Part shown: one piece after another, positions 7,819 to 16,332 of the stretch
How the letters are laid out: each line of letters starts with the position of its first letter
Numbering within the stretch: position 1 is the stretch's first letter
Assembly (NCBI RefSeq): GCF_000159995.1
Contig: NZ_GG700642.1
Span: 300,040 to 364,039, forward strand
Source: Alloprevotella tannerae ATCC 51259
Lineage (GTDB): Bacteria; Bacteroidota; Bacteroidia; Bacteroidales; Bacteroidaceae
Direction of reading: 5' to 3'
DNA length: 64,000 nt
Notes under the pieces: model-generated
The model's database searches: none
What the model was told of the DNA's origin: nothing
What the model saw: only the letters and a program-made list of their open reading frames with translations
Position numbers and translations under genes: made by a program

Positions 7819-10656
7819 TTATTTCAGCACAATATTAACAATGCGGCCGGGCACGACGATCACTTTTATAATCTGTTTACCCTCAATATGCGCCTGTGTC
7901 GACTCGTGGGCCAGCGCCAAGCGCTCCACTTCTTCCTTGGAAGCATCAGCTGCCACGTCGATAGTAAAGCGAGTCTTGCCGTTAAACGAGACGGAGAGCG
8001 TACAACTGTCTTCTTTCAGATATTGTTCATCGAATGCGGGCCACGCAGCCTTATGCACACTCTCACCGTGTCCTAGTTTGTGCCACAATTCTTCCGCAAT
8101 GTAGGGCGCGAAAGGCGCTAAGGCGATCACCATTGGCTCCAACACTTCACGACAGCGACATTTCTGCTGCATCAGTTCGTTGACGGCAATCATAAAGGCC
8201 GGAATGGAGGTATTATAAGCAAACTCCTCGATGTCGGTCGTTACCTTTTTGAGTAGTTTGTGCAGACTTTTGAGATTTTCTTTTGTTGCTTTTTCGTCCG
8301 TCACGCGCAAATCTTCACCTTCGAAGAAGAGATTCCAGAAGCGGCGCAAGAAGCGGGCGCAGCCGTCCACGCCGTTAGAGTCCCACGGTTTACTTTGATT
8401 GATCGGCCCAAGAAACATTTCGTAGAGGCGCAAGGTATCTGCACCATATTTATCAACAATATCGTCCGGATTTACCACATTGAACATCGACTTCGACATC
8501 TTTTCGACAGCCCAACCGCAGATATATTTGCCATCTTCCAAAATAAATTCAGCTGTACTGTATTCCGGACGCCACGCCTTAAAGGCTTCGACATCCAAGA
8601 CATCGTTCGCCACGATATTCACGTCAACGTGAATCGGCGTCACTTCATATTGATCTTTCAGACCAAGACTCACAAACGTGTTGGTGTCTTTTATACGATA
8701 AACGAAGTTAGAACGGCCTTGGATCATCCCCTGATTGATCATCTTCTTAAAGGGTTCGTCTTCGCAGGAGGTGCCCAAATCGAAGAGGAACTTATTCCAG
8801 AATCGACTGTATATGAGGTGACCCGTAGCGTGCTCACTACCGCCCACGTAGAGGTCAACATTGCGCCAGTAGTGGTCAGCTTCCTCGCCTACGAGTGCCG
8901 TAGCGTTCGACGGATCCATATAGCGCAGATAGTAGGCCGAACTTCCTGCAAAGCCGGGCATCGTACTGAGTTCTAAGGGGAAGACGCGAACGTTGTCTAT
9001 CTTGTTCGTATCTACGACGCAAGCATTCTCCTCGTCCCAAGCCCAGCGTTCAGCGTTGCCCAAGGGAGGTTCGCCCGATGAGGTCGGAAGAAATTTGGAC
9101 ACCTCGGGGAGTTCGAGCGGCAAAGCCGCTTCGGGCACTGCCTGAGGATGACCGTTTTTATAGTAGAATGGGAATGGTTCTCCCCAATATCTTTGCCGAC
9201 TGAAGATAGCATCGCGCAGGCGGAAGTTGACCTTGATGCGGCCCAAGCCCTTGGCTTCCACATAAGCTTTCGTCGCGGCAATGGCTTCCTTCACGGTTTT
9301 TCCATTCAAAGAGAAATCGATATAGGGTGCAGCATCTTCGCGCGGCGAATTGCAAACCACGCCTTCTTTTGCATCAAAACTCTCTTCGCTCACATCGCAT
9401 CCCTCTATCAGCGGGATAATCGGCAAATTAAAATGCCGCGCAAAGGCATAGTCGCGACTATCGTGGGCCGGAACAGCCATAATTGCCCCGGTTCCATAAC
9501 CGGAGAGGACATAATCGCTCACCCAGATAGGAACGGCTTCACCGGTAAACGGGTTAATGGCCCGACTACCTGTAAAGACGCCCGTCACCTTTCGATCGGC
9601 GATGCGTTCGCGTTCTGTGCGCTTCTTGGTCTCTTCGACATAGGCGGCCACGGCTGCTTGTTGGTCCGGCGTAGTAAACTTTTCAACGAGTTCGCTTTCA
9701 GGGGCGAGCACGACGAAGGTCACGCCGAAAATCGTATCTGCACGTGTGGTAAAGATGGTTATCTTTTCGTCGCTACCCTCCACACTAAATTGCATCTCTG
9801 TGCCTTCTGAGCGGCCGATCCAATTGCGTTGGGTATCTTTCAAACTATCAGACCAATCTACGGTCTCCAATCCGTCCAACATGCGTTGGGCATAAGCCGA
9901 GACGCGCAAACACCATTGCTTCATCTTCCGCTGTACGACGGGATAGCCTCCGCGCACACTCACACCATCTACCACTTCATCGTTAGCCAGTACGGTTCCC
10001 AATTCGGCACACCAGTTAACCATCGTCTCTCCGACGTAAGCTATGCGGTAGTTCATCAAGAAATCCTCTCGTTCTGCCCAAGTCATCGCAGCCCAATCCT
10101 GAGCTGTCAAATGCAAATCTTTGGCCGAGGCAGCCGCCGTAAGCCCTTCCGTTCCGTTAGCTTCCAAGTGAGCGATGAGTTCATCTATCGGCCGTGCCTG
10201 CTGCGCTTTAGTATCATAATAAGAGAGAAACATTTTTCTCACGGCCCATTGTGTCCAGTGATAATAGTCCGGATCGCAAGTGCGCACCTCCCTACTCCAA
10301 TCAAAGGAAAAGCCGATGCGATCGAGCTGTTCTCGATAACGTGCGATGTTGCGTTCGGTTGTCACGGCCGGATGTTGACCGGTCTGAATGGCATATTGCT
10401 CTGCAGGCAAGCCGTACGCATCATAACCCATCGGATTCAAGACATTGAAGCCTTTCAAGCGCTTATAGCGGGCATAAATGTCTGAAGCGATGTAGCCCAA
10501 GGGGTGGCCTACGTGCAGCCCGGCCCCGGATGGGTACGGGAACATATTTAATACATAATACTTCGGCTTATCTTTTTCTATCTCTGTGTGGTAAAGCGCC
10601 TCATCGGCCCACGCTTTACGCCAGCGTTGTTCTATCTCTTGAAAATTATATTCCAT
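7819..10656 (-). CDS. leuS: Leucyl-tRNA synthetase
   Basis: This 945-residue class I aminoacyl-tRNA synthetase charges tRNA-Leu. HIGH is present as HVGH at 48-51, within [17 protein letters not shown]. The CP1 editing domain is recognisable by [18 protein letters not shown], and KMSKS lies near residue 719 ([10 protein letters not shown]). The extra insertions and length fit Bacteroidetes LeuS. It is the first gene of a five-gene minus-strand operon, with a -10-like TATCTTTG 32 bp upstream of the start. Several long plus-strand frames inside it are shadows. Confidence 0.98.
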   Translation of the reverse strand: MEYNFQEIEQRWRKAWADEALYHTEIEKDKPKYYVLNMFPYPSGAGLHVGHPLGYIASDIYARYKRLKGFNVLNPMGYDAYGLPAEQYAIQTGQHPAVTTERNIARYREQLDRIGFSFDWSREVRTCDPDYYHWTQWAVRKMFLSYYDTKAQQARPIDELIAHLEANGTEGLTAAASAKDLHLTAQDWAAMTWAEREDFLMNYRIAYVGETMVNWCAELGTVLANDEVVDGVSVRGGYPVVQRKMKQWCLRVSAYAQRMLDGLETVDWSDSLKDTQRNWIGRSEGTEMQFSVEGSDEKITIFTTRADTIFGVTFVVLAPESELVEKFTTPDQQAAVAAYVEETKKRTERERIADRKVTGVFTGSRAINPFTGEAVPIWVSDYVLSGYGTGAIMAVPAHDSRDYAFARHFNLPIIPLIEGCDVSEESFDAKEGVVCNSPREDAAPYIDFSLNGKTVKEAIAATKAYVEAKGLGRIKVNFRLRDAIFSRQRYWGEPFPFYYKNGHPQAVPEAALPLELPEVSKFLPTSSGEPPLGNAERWAWDEENACVVDTNKIDNVRVFPLELSTMPGFAGSSAYYLRYMDPSNATALVGEEADHYWRNVDLYVGGSEHATGHLIYSRFWNKFLFDLGTSCEDEPFKKMINQGMIQGRSNFVYRIKDTNTFVSLGLKDQYEVTPIHVDVNIVANDVLDVEAFKAWRPEYSTAEFILEDGKYICGWAVEKMSKSMFNVVNPDDIVDKYGADTLRLYEMFLGPINQSKPWDSNGVDGCARFLRRFWNLFFEGEDLRVTDEKATKENLKSLHKLLKKVTTDIEEFAYNTSIPAFMIAVNELMQQKCRCREVLEPMVIALAPFAPYIAEELWHKLGHGESVHKAAWPAFDEQYLKEDSCTLSVSFNGKTRFTIDVAADASKEEVERLALAHESTQAHIEGKQIIKVIVVPGRIVNIVLK

Positions 10657-10687
10657 AAGAGGGACGTTTTCCTTTTAATTTGATTTG

Positions 10688-10695
10688 CAAAGATA
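10688..10695 (-). promoter_or_regulatory. Promoter -7 element of leuS operon
   Basis: TATCTTTG on the minus strand (10695-10688) matches TAnnTTTG and sits 32 bp before the leuS ATG. A proper TTG at -33 is not visible (the nearest is 12 bp away), so the call rests on the -7 box alone. Confidence 0.42.
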
Positions 10696-10899
10696 GTGTT
10701 ATCCCTACAAAAATGACCGATTTAGAGCGGCTTTTCTTTTATCGTTTGCATCGTTTGCAGGGTATTATTGTCCTTCTGAGTCGTTTTGTAAGACTGCTTA
10801 CGCTTATTCTGTTGCGACTTTAGCTTATTGTGATGCAGATGCATAGGATTTCACGTCCGCCGTGTGCAATTGCAGCCGATGGCATTTGGAAAGCTCATT

Positions 10900-10983
10900 G
10901 TTTGCTCCCGCCAAACGATGGTTTGCTCCCACCAAACAATAGTTTGTTACCACCAAACGATAGTTTGCTCGGGCCAAACGAAA
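10900..10983 (+). repeat. 21-bp tandem array of short palindromes
   Basis: Four 21-bp units (10900, 10921, 10942, 10963) lie head to tail. Each is GTTTG, seven variable GC-rich bases, CAAAC, then a four-base linker such as GATG or GATA. Each unit is itself an imperfect hairpin with a GTTTG/CAAAC stem. The CAAAC of one unit can also pair with the GTTTG of the next. The array lies between the leuS promoter and the rnr terminator. A 77-codon minus frame through it (repeated R-L-x-x-A-N) is a by-product of the repeat. Confidence 0.85.
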
Positions 10984-11046
10984 AGGAGGCAGTGCACTGT
11001 AAAAAGCAAAATAAGCGTTAAGCCCAAAAACTTTGTCAGACGCAAC

Positions 11047-11083
11047 GAAAAAGAGCAACGAGAGTGACTGTCTCGCTGCTCTT
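11047..11083 (-). terminator. Terminator of rnr
   Basis: On the minus strand AAGAGCAGCGAGA (11083-11071), a 7-nt loop, then TCTCGTTGCTCTT (11063-11051) pair over 13 positions with one G-T, followed by TTTCG. It lies 34 bp past the rnr stop. Confidence 0.85.
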
Positions 11084-11116
11084 CATCGTAAAAATGGTGC
11101 GCCAAAATGGCTAATC

Positions 11117-13402
11117 TCATTTGCGTTTGCGCCCGTTCTTTTTCTTCTTTTGACCACGCTTATCGGGCGCGAAAGCTGTTGGGCGCGGCGCGGCCGGAAG
11201 GTCATCATCGGCAAGCATAAAATCGAGCGTGCGACGCTCCAGATTGGCTTTATCCACACGTATTCTGAGTTTGTCGCCCAAAGCATAACGCTTGCGGTGG
11301 CGCCGCCCGATGAGGCAAAAATTACGTTCGTCGAAATCGTAGTAATCGCCGGACAAATTGCGAATGGGAATCATACCTTCGCAGCCGTTTTCTTCGAGTT
11401 CTACGTACAAACCAAACTCGGTGACACCGTCGATGATGCCTTCAAACTCTTGGCCTAAGCGATCGGCCATAAATTCTACTTGCTTATACTTCGTACTTGC
11501 GCGCTCGGCGGTCTCTGCCAATTGCTCCATCGCGCTACTATGTTCGCAGAGCTCTTCATACTTGCTCGCGCTGACGGAGCGCCCACCTTCGGCATAGCGC
11601 GTCAGGAGGCGGTGAACCATCATATCGGGATAGCGACGAATGGGCGAAGTGAAATGGGTATAATAATCAAACATCAAGCCGTAGTGACCGATGTTTTCGA
11701 TGCTGTAACGGGCTTTGGCCATCGCACGCAGCGTCACCATCTCAACCATTCCTTGCTCTTTTTTGCCCTTTACGTCTTCGAGCAGGCGGTTGAGGCTCTT
11801 GCTGACGTCTTTCTTCGAACCTTCGGTGCGAATTTTATAACCAAACTTGGCGATAAACCCGCTCAGCGTGATCAGCTTCTCGGGATCAGGAACGTCATGT
11901 ATACGGTAGGGAAAGACTTTCGCTTTCTTGCCGCGCGCCACTCTGCCAATGTGCTCGGCCACGGTGCGGTTGGCCAACAACATAAACTCCTCGACGAGTT
12001 TGTTTGCATCCTTGGCCAATCTTATAAAGGTAGAAACGGGGTGGCCTTTGTCATCGATTTCAAAACGTATCTCCGGGCGGTCGAAACCTATAGCCCCGTG
12101 TTTGAAACGTTTGCTCCGCAATTGTTTGGCCAGTCTGTTGAGCGTAATAAGTTGGGCGGCGTACTCACCTACGGGTGTCGTTCCTTTGACCACTTTGGGA
12201 TGCTCGCCCGGCGTGGCCAGATCTTCCGCACTCGCCTCGCCGTTCTGCTCGAGAATGTATTGCACTTCTTCGTAAACAAAGCGACGGTCGGAACGGATAA
12301 CGGTATGCGCTAAATGCCAATCCAACACTTCGCCCGCATCGTTCATCTTGAAGATGACGGAATAAGCCAGCTTATCTTCGTCCTGCCGCAGCGAGCAGAG
12401 CTGATTCGAAAGGCGCTCGGGCAGCATCGGGATCGTACGATCCACAAGGTAGATGCTCGTGGCGCGCTTCAAGGCTTCACGATCGATGATGTCACCTTCG
12501 TGCACGTAAGCCGTCACGTCGGCGATGTGTACGCCGACTTCCCAAGCACCATCTGCGAGCGTGCGGATGGAAAGTGCATCGTCAAAATCCTTAGCATCGC
12601 GCGGGTCGATCGTAAAGGTGAGCACGTCGCGCATATCTTCGCGCTGCGCGATCTCTTCCGCCGTCACGCCGTCGGGTATCTTGTCCGCCGCCTCCGTTAC
12701 CCGATTTGGGTAAGTATAAGGCAAATTAAACTCGGCCAAAATAGCGTTCATTTCGGCGTTGTTCTCCCCTTCTTGACCCAAAATATCCACCACTTTGCCG
12801 ATCGGACTCTTAGCCTCCATCGGCCACTCCACGATTTTTACGACGACCTTGTCGCCCGTCTTGCCACCTTTCAGGTTTTGGGTCGGAATGAATATATCGT
12901 TGGCCAACACGCGGCTGGGCGTGATGAGGAAGGCATAATTTTTCTCCACTTTCAATCGACCTACGAACGTATCATTTGAGCGTTCGAGTATCGCGATCAC
13001 TTCTGCTTCTCGCTCGTGTCCTCTTCGGCGCGCCATCATCGCTACTTGCACGCGATCGCCATCGAGGGCGTGAAGCGCATTTCGTTCACTGACGAGAATC
13101 GGTTTGTCGCTGCCATCAGGAATAAAGGAGTTGTAGCCATTACGTTTGCGTTTGAAGACGCCTTCCATAATGTGCTGGCGCTGCGCTTTGTGATAATGGC
13201 CCTTGCCGTCCGAACTCACGTAATCATCAAAGACGAGGGCATCGAGCGTGTCCAAGACGAGCATCTTCGCGGGGTGATTGCCTGCGCACAATTCTGAAAA
13301 TAATTCTTTGACCGTAAAGGACCGTTCGGGCGAAGCCTCAAACAGCGCCAAGAGTCTTTGCGTCACTTCTTTTTTCGTCAGACGCTTCTTGTCTTTATTC
13401 AT
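11117..13402 (-). CDS. rnr: Ribonuclease R
   Basis: This 3'-5' exoribonuclease degrades structured RNA and has about 761 residues. In order there are a short N-terminal helical region (KKEVTQRLLALF), cold-shock-like OB folds (GVFKRKRNGYNSFI, GRLKVEKNYAFLI), and the RNB catalytic domain with DPRDAKDFDDAL at about 266-277, whose aspartates bind magnesium. Next comes SPIRRYPDMMVHR, then an S1 domain (FEGIIDGVTEFGLYVELE) and a basic C-tail (KRGQKKKKNGRKRK). I chose the ATG at 13402 (MNKDKKRLTKKEV). The longer frame to 13531 would add 43 residues with no homology and many cysteines. It is alone between a terminator and a 155-bp gap. Confidence 0.95.
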   Translation of the reverse strand: MNKDKKRLTKKEVTQRLLALFEASPERSFTVKELFSELCAGNHPAKMLVLDTLDALVFDDYVSSDGKGHYHKAQRQHIMEGVFKRKRNGYNSFIPDGSDKPILVSERNALHALDGDRVQVAMMARRRGHEREAEVIAILERSNDTFVGRLKVEKNYAFLITPSRVLANDIFIPTQNLKGGKTGDKVVVKIVEWPMEAKSPIGKVVDILGQEGENNAEMNAILAEFNLPYTYPNRVTEAADKIPDGVTAEEIAQREDMRDVLTFTIDPRDAKDFDDALSIRTLADGAWEVGVHIADVTAYVHEGDIIDREALKRATSIYLVDRTIPMLPERLSNQLCSLRQDEDKLAYSVIFKMNDAGEVLDWHLAHTVIRSDRRFVYEEVQYILEQNGEASAEDLATPGEHPKVVKGTTPVGEYAAQLITLNRLAKQLRSKRFKHGAIGFDRPEIRFEIDDKGHPVSTFIRLAKDANKLVEEFMLLANRTVAEHIGRVARGKKAKVFPYRIHDVPDPEKLITLSGFIAKFGYKIRTEGSKKDVSKSLNRLLEDVKGKKEQGMVEMVTLRAMAKARYSIENIGHYGLMFDYYTHFTSPIRRYPDMMVHRLLTRYAEGGRSVSASKYEELCEHSSAMEQLAETAERASTKYKQVEFMADRLGQEFEGIIDGVTEFGLYVELEENGCEGMIPIRNLSGDYYDFDERNFCLIGRRHRKRYALGDKLRIRVDKANLERRTLDFMLADDDLPAAPRPTAFAPDKRGQKKKKNGRKRK

Positions 13403-13557
13403 ACTAATCGATTTCCTTGTCTTTTCAACTGCGCAGGCGCAAAGGCTTTCATTGCTCTCCGGCGCATCGTTTCGAGGCGAAGTTACGGCAAAGCAGCAAG
13501 AAAACCAAAGAATAAGATGCGTTTTCCACAAAAGGAAGCAAGAAATCTTGAGAAGAC

Positions 13558-14178
13558 TTAAATCTGTCCACTCTCGACGAGGCGCACGACGCGTTCTGTG
13601 TAGCGGTCGTCGCCGTTTGGATCATAATGACGCGAAAGACTGTTGCCAAACAACAGGCCTATGGACTGGTATAAGTTGGCTCGAAAAGAACCGATAAAAG
13701 CTTTGGCAATATTATAGCCCGTCTGGTTACACTCGCGATCGATCAGTTTGAGCAGCAGGCGGCCTTGGGAGCGCGTCAGCTTGCGAATCATCGGGCCGTA
13801 CCTGCGCTTTAGGTCGGCTTCCATACGATCAATGTGAGCTTGCCGGCTCTTTTTATCGGGCAGGAGGCGAAGATAATCGTAGGTCTCTATTATCGTGTAG
13901 CGCACGAGTTTGGCCAGCGGCAAGAGGAGTTTGATGTTAGAGACGAGTCGGTTATATTCCTGCCGCTCGGCCTCGTTCTTAAACTCCATCGGTGGATATT
14001 TGTAAAGCGTAGGCAGGATTACGTGCGGAATGCTATCGCCTTTGTACTTCACCTTCCCGACTTGCACATAGATAGGCAAGGCCACCGAATCGTCGGGGGC
14101 AATCTCTGCGGCTACCGGTCGCGCGGCGAGCGACAGGAAGGCGGAAAAGAGGCTCACAAGAAGCAATAAACGTCTCAT
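13558..14178 (-). CDS. DUF4294 family exported protein
   Basis: This 206-residue protein has an N-terminal signal peptide (MRRLLLLVSLFSAFLSLAARPVAA) followed by a basic, helical region. The phrases DSIPHVILPTLYKYPP, FKNEAERQEYNRLVSNIK, ERRYG-like KRRYGPMIRKLTRSQGRLLLKLIDRE and TGYNIAKAFIGSFRA are characteristic of DUF4294, a Bacteroidetes-specific envelope family of unknown function. It is probably periplasmic. It is not closely coupled to rnr downstream. No catalytic motif is obvious. Confidence 0.8.
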   Translation of the reverse strand: MRRLLLLVSLFSAFLSLAARPVAAEIAPDDSVALPIYVQVGKVKYKGDSIPHVILPTLYKYPPMEFKNEAERQEYNRLVSNIKLLLPLAKLVRYTIIETYDYLRLLPDKKSRQAHIDRMEADLKRRYGPMIRKLTRSQGRLLLKLIDRECNQTGYNIAKAFIGSFRANLYQSIGLLFGNSLSRHYDPNGDDRYTERVVRLVESGQI

Positions 14179-14822
14179 AACTCGCGGCGAAGTTAGCTAA
14201 TTTTGCATTGCGACGCTACGATGAGAGGATAATTTTAACGGCCAACGGACTACACGTGGCGGCCGACTTACTTTACAACGGAGGGGAATGGGATTTTGAC
14301 AAACTATGCCCGTAAGCGGGAGCAAGCCGCCCCACGCACGCTGCGCAACGGGGGAAAAGGGGCGCCGGCGATGGGGAAATGAATTATCAATGTTTAACTT
14401 TCGAGGGAGTGCACGTCATTTTTAATGGATTTAAGTATGATAGACACTCGTTTTTCGTGCGTTATTCGAGGCTTCGCCCGCACTTTTCGGGCAGCAAAGT
14501 TGGCGCGGCACTCATTGGCATCGGGCAGGGCTTGGCCCATTCCACTTTTATGTTTACCTTTGCCGACGACAAGCGAACGAGGGATGGAAATCAGAGCTGA
14601 AAGGCCTGAAAAACCTACTACTCTCGACGCATTTGTGACACACACGAGCAGAGTTAATGCGTGTACGCTCACGAGCGTAGACCTTTTTTCTCACGAGCGC
14701 AAGCCTTTTTCATCGTGAGCTGAAACCTTTTTTGTCGTGAAAACAACGTAAGCCCATCAAGCCTTGTCAAAATTGGCGGAGCGGGCAATCATTTATTTTC
14801 TAACTTTAAATCCGTAAACAGT
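14179..14822. other. Divergent intergenic region with 22-bp array
   Basis: This 640-bp gap between divergently transcribed genes contains repeat family 1 at 14661-14741 and a weak -7-like TAACTTTA (14801-14808) before the HU-like gene. Open frames of 70-97 codons on both strands lack any domain and read through the repeats, so I reject them as genes. Confidence 0.55.
14661..14741 (-). repeat. 22-bp tandem repeat array, family 1, locus B
   Basis: Read on the minus strand, three 22-bp units (14741-14720, 14719-14698, 14697-14676) and a partial fourth share the CTCGTGA(T/G)AAAAAAGG core with loci A and C. As at locus A, the first unit begins with an ACGAC variant. The array ends about 80 bp upstream of the plus-strand HU-like gene. 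Confidence 0.85.
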
Positions 14823-15425
14823 ATGACTGTATCTTACAAACTGATTCCGACGAGTGGAAAACTCGCCAGTAAAAAACCATTTAAGGCGCTTTGTGCGCCC
14901 TATGCCACGGCTTCCTTGCAGGAGATGGGGCGCAACATTGAGAGGGGTACGACTTTCTCGATGAGCGACTTGGCCGGTGCGCTCGAGGCGCTGAGTAAGG
15001 AACTGAAAGCGCAACTCTTGGCGGGCAACCGCGTACACTTGCCGGGCTTGGGATTCTTCTCGCTCGCCATCAAGGGAGAACTGCGCACGCACCCGCGAAC
15101 GCATCGCCCGCGCTTGCTGCGGCCGCAGGTGCGGACCATTCGCTTTCAGCCTGAAAAGGAGGTAATGGGACAGATGAAAGAGGCAAAGTTTGTGCTGCTG
15201 AATCAACCTCGGCCCAACAAAGCTATGCCGTCAGCCTCCACCATTGCGAGCGTCTTGACCGAAGCCTTTGCGGCAGTGCCCATTTTACAGATCAGCGACT
15301 TGCGCGACCGGTTTCAACTCTCCACTGCCAAAACTTACGCCTTGGCCCGCCAACTCGAAGCGGAGGGTAAACTGATCAACGTGGGCTCGAAATGGCACAA
15401 AGTATTTCAAAAAGGCGCGCTTTAA
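14823..15425 (+). CDS. HU-family DNA-binding protein with C-terminal winged-helix-like domain
   Basis: This 200-residue protein has an N-terminal HU-HIG domain (about 1-125), the divergent Bacteroidetes HU form. The region GRNIERGTTFSMSDLAGALEALSKELKAQLLAGNRVHLPGLG-type corresponds to the HU helices and turn. A second domain (about 135-198) contains ISDLRDRFQLSTAKTYALARQLEAEGKLINVG, which reads as a winged-helix DNA-binding motif. It is likely a nucleoid-associated or regulatory DNA-binding protein. It is the only long plus-strand gene in the first 38 kb, and a 22-bp repeat array lies directly upstream. Confidence 0.82.
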   Translation: MTVSYKLIPTSGKLASKKPFKALCAPYATASLQEMGRNIERGTTFSMSDLAGALEALSKELKAQLLAGNRVHLPGLGFFSLAIKGELRTHPRTHRPRLLRPQVRTIRFQPEKEVMGQMKEAKFVLLNQPRPNKAMPSASTIASVLTEAFAAVPILQISDLRDRFQLSTAKTYALARQLEAEGKLINVGSKWHKVFQKGAL

Positions 15426-15472
15426 GCAGGCTATCACGATACGACCTTATAGACTGCAGATTGCAAGCAAAA

Positions 15473-15508
15473 AGTGCGGGAGATATTCAACAAAATATCT
15501 CCCGCACT
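15473..15508. terminator. Bidirectional terminator
   Basis: A perfect 15-bp stem (AGTGCGGGAGATATT, 15473-15487, with its complement at 15494-15508) and a 6-nt loop lie between the convergent HU-like gene and higA. A short T-run on the minus strand makes it more likely to act for higBA. Confidence 0.8.
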
Positions 15509-15545
15509 CGCTAAATAATGCGTTATAGCCTTTACATCGTTAACC

Positions 15546-15854
15546 TTATAAACCTAAAGGTCGACTGATATCAATGCGTAAGTCCATTGCTGCAATCAGG
15601 CGAAAGAACAAGCCAACGCCGGGTTCTATCACACCGTTTTCAATTTTAGAGATGTAAGACTTCGTCGTACCCACACGCTTAGCCAGTTCGCTCTGTGTGA
15701 GTTTAGCTTCCTTACGTGCTTGCAGCAAAATTTGAGCCGCATAAAAAGCACGGGCTTCTTCTTCGTGCTTCATACGCTCCAAGCTCCCCATCTTGCCAAA
15801 CTTGGCATCTAAAACTGAATCATAATCGACTACTTGATGATTGTTTGTGCTCAT
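15546..15854 (-). CDS. higA: Antitoxin of HigB-HigA type (XRE family)
   Basis: This 102-residue protein has an HTH_XRE domain in its C-terminal half: AKLTQSELAKRVGTTKSYISKIENGVIEPG, ending in IDISRPLGL. It is the second gene of a toxin-first toxin-antitoxin pair. Its start overlaps the toxin's 3' end by 35 bp, so translation is probably coupled. It should neutralise the toxin and repress the shared promoter at 16172-16202, where a strong inverted repeat lies. The N-terminal region (residues 1-40) has no clear domain and may wrap the toxin. Confidence 0.88.
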   Translation of the reverse strand: MSTNNHQVVDYDSVLDAKFGKMGSLERMKHEEEARAFYAAQILLQARKEAKLTQSELAKRVGTTKSYISKIENGVIEPGVGLFFRLIAAMDLRIDISRPLGL

Positions 15855-16167
15855 AATAATCCTCCTTTATAGCTAAGGCTTTATCTATCTCCTTACGTGG
15901 TGTTCTTTGTGTCTTTTTTTGAAAGCCATTAAATAACACAACTACTTGTCCCTCATCAAAAATAAAAAACACGCGATAGATATTGCCTTTATATTCAGTA
16001 CGCAATTCAAACAGTCCGTCTCTAATAGCCTTTACAAACTTTGTCGAAAGTCTATCCTGTATTTTTAGCAATAGCAACCCGTACTGTATTTTCTCTTGTA
16101 CCTTCTCTTCGAGTTCGAACATAAACGCCTCAAAGTAGCCGCCGTATGTCCTTATCTTTCTATTCAT
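15820..16167 (-). CDS. higB: Toxin of RelE/HigB family
   Basis: This protein has 115 residues from the chosen ATG at 16167 (MNRKIRTYGGYFEAF). It shows the family's features: EKVQEKIQYGLLLLK, then LFELRTEYKGNIYRVFFIFDEGQVVVLFNGFQKKTQ with the conserved arginines and lysines, then a charged helix ending in EIDKALAIKEDYY. Such toxins cleave mRNA on the ribosome. The open frame extends upstream to 16245, but that part lies across the promoter and has no homology to the family. It is followed by the overlapping antitoxin gene. Confidence 0.88.
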   Translation of the reverse strand: MNRKIRTYGGYFEAFMFELEEKVQEKIQYGLLLLKIQDRLSTKFVKAIRDGLFELRTEYKGNIYRVFFIFDEGQVVVLFNGFQKKTQRTPRKEIDKALAIKEDYYEHKQSSSSRL

Positions 16168-16171
16168 GTTG

Positions 16172-16202
16172 CAAATATATGGAATGTTACTATATTTGAC
16201 AA
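16172..16202 (-). promoter_or_regulatory. higBA promoter and palindromic operator
   Basis: On the minus strand TTG (16202-16200), 20 bp, then TATATTTG (16179-16172), an exact promoter fit. The -7 box is itself one arm of an inverted repeat: CAAATATA (16172-16179) and TATATTTG (16191-16198), 11 bp apart. This is a good candidate for HigA autorepression. The predicted start falls at or next to the toxin ATG (16167), which suggests a leaderless or near-leaderless mRNA. Confidence 0.65.
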
Positions 16203-16250
16203 CTTTCGAGTGAGATTTATCTAATCGTTGCAGATGCGATGCCAATAATC

Positions 16251-16285
16251 AAAAAGCGAGAGATGCCTTTAGAGCATCTCCCGCT
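16251..16285 (-). terminator. Terminator of the BACON/S8/PorV-like operon
   Basis: On the minus strand AGCGGGAGATGC (16285-16274), a 7-nt loop, then GCATCTCTCGCT (16266-16255) and TTTTG. It is a 12-bp stem with one G-T pair, about 50 bp beyond the stop at 16333. Confidence 0.85.
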
Positions 16286-16332
16286 AACGCATTTTGGCGC
16301 TTTATCTTACTGAAATGGGTAAGATAAGCACT

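Noticed and set aside
8260-8976. A 238-codon plus-strand frame inside leuS
   Set aside because: Complement of leuS; no promoter, signal or domain.
10825-11058. A 77-codon minus-strand frame with repeated R-L-x-x-A-N
   Set aside because: It is the translation of the 21-bp tandem array; the period is a multiple of three, which keeps the frame open.
11480-12313. A 277-codon plus-strand frame inside rnr
   Set aside because: Complement of the RNB catalytic domain; no independent features.
13403-13531. Extended N-terminus of RNase R
   Set aside because: Forty-three cysteine- and tryptophan-containing residues with no family similarity; the internal ATG gives a normal start.
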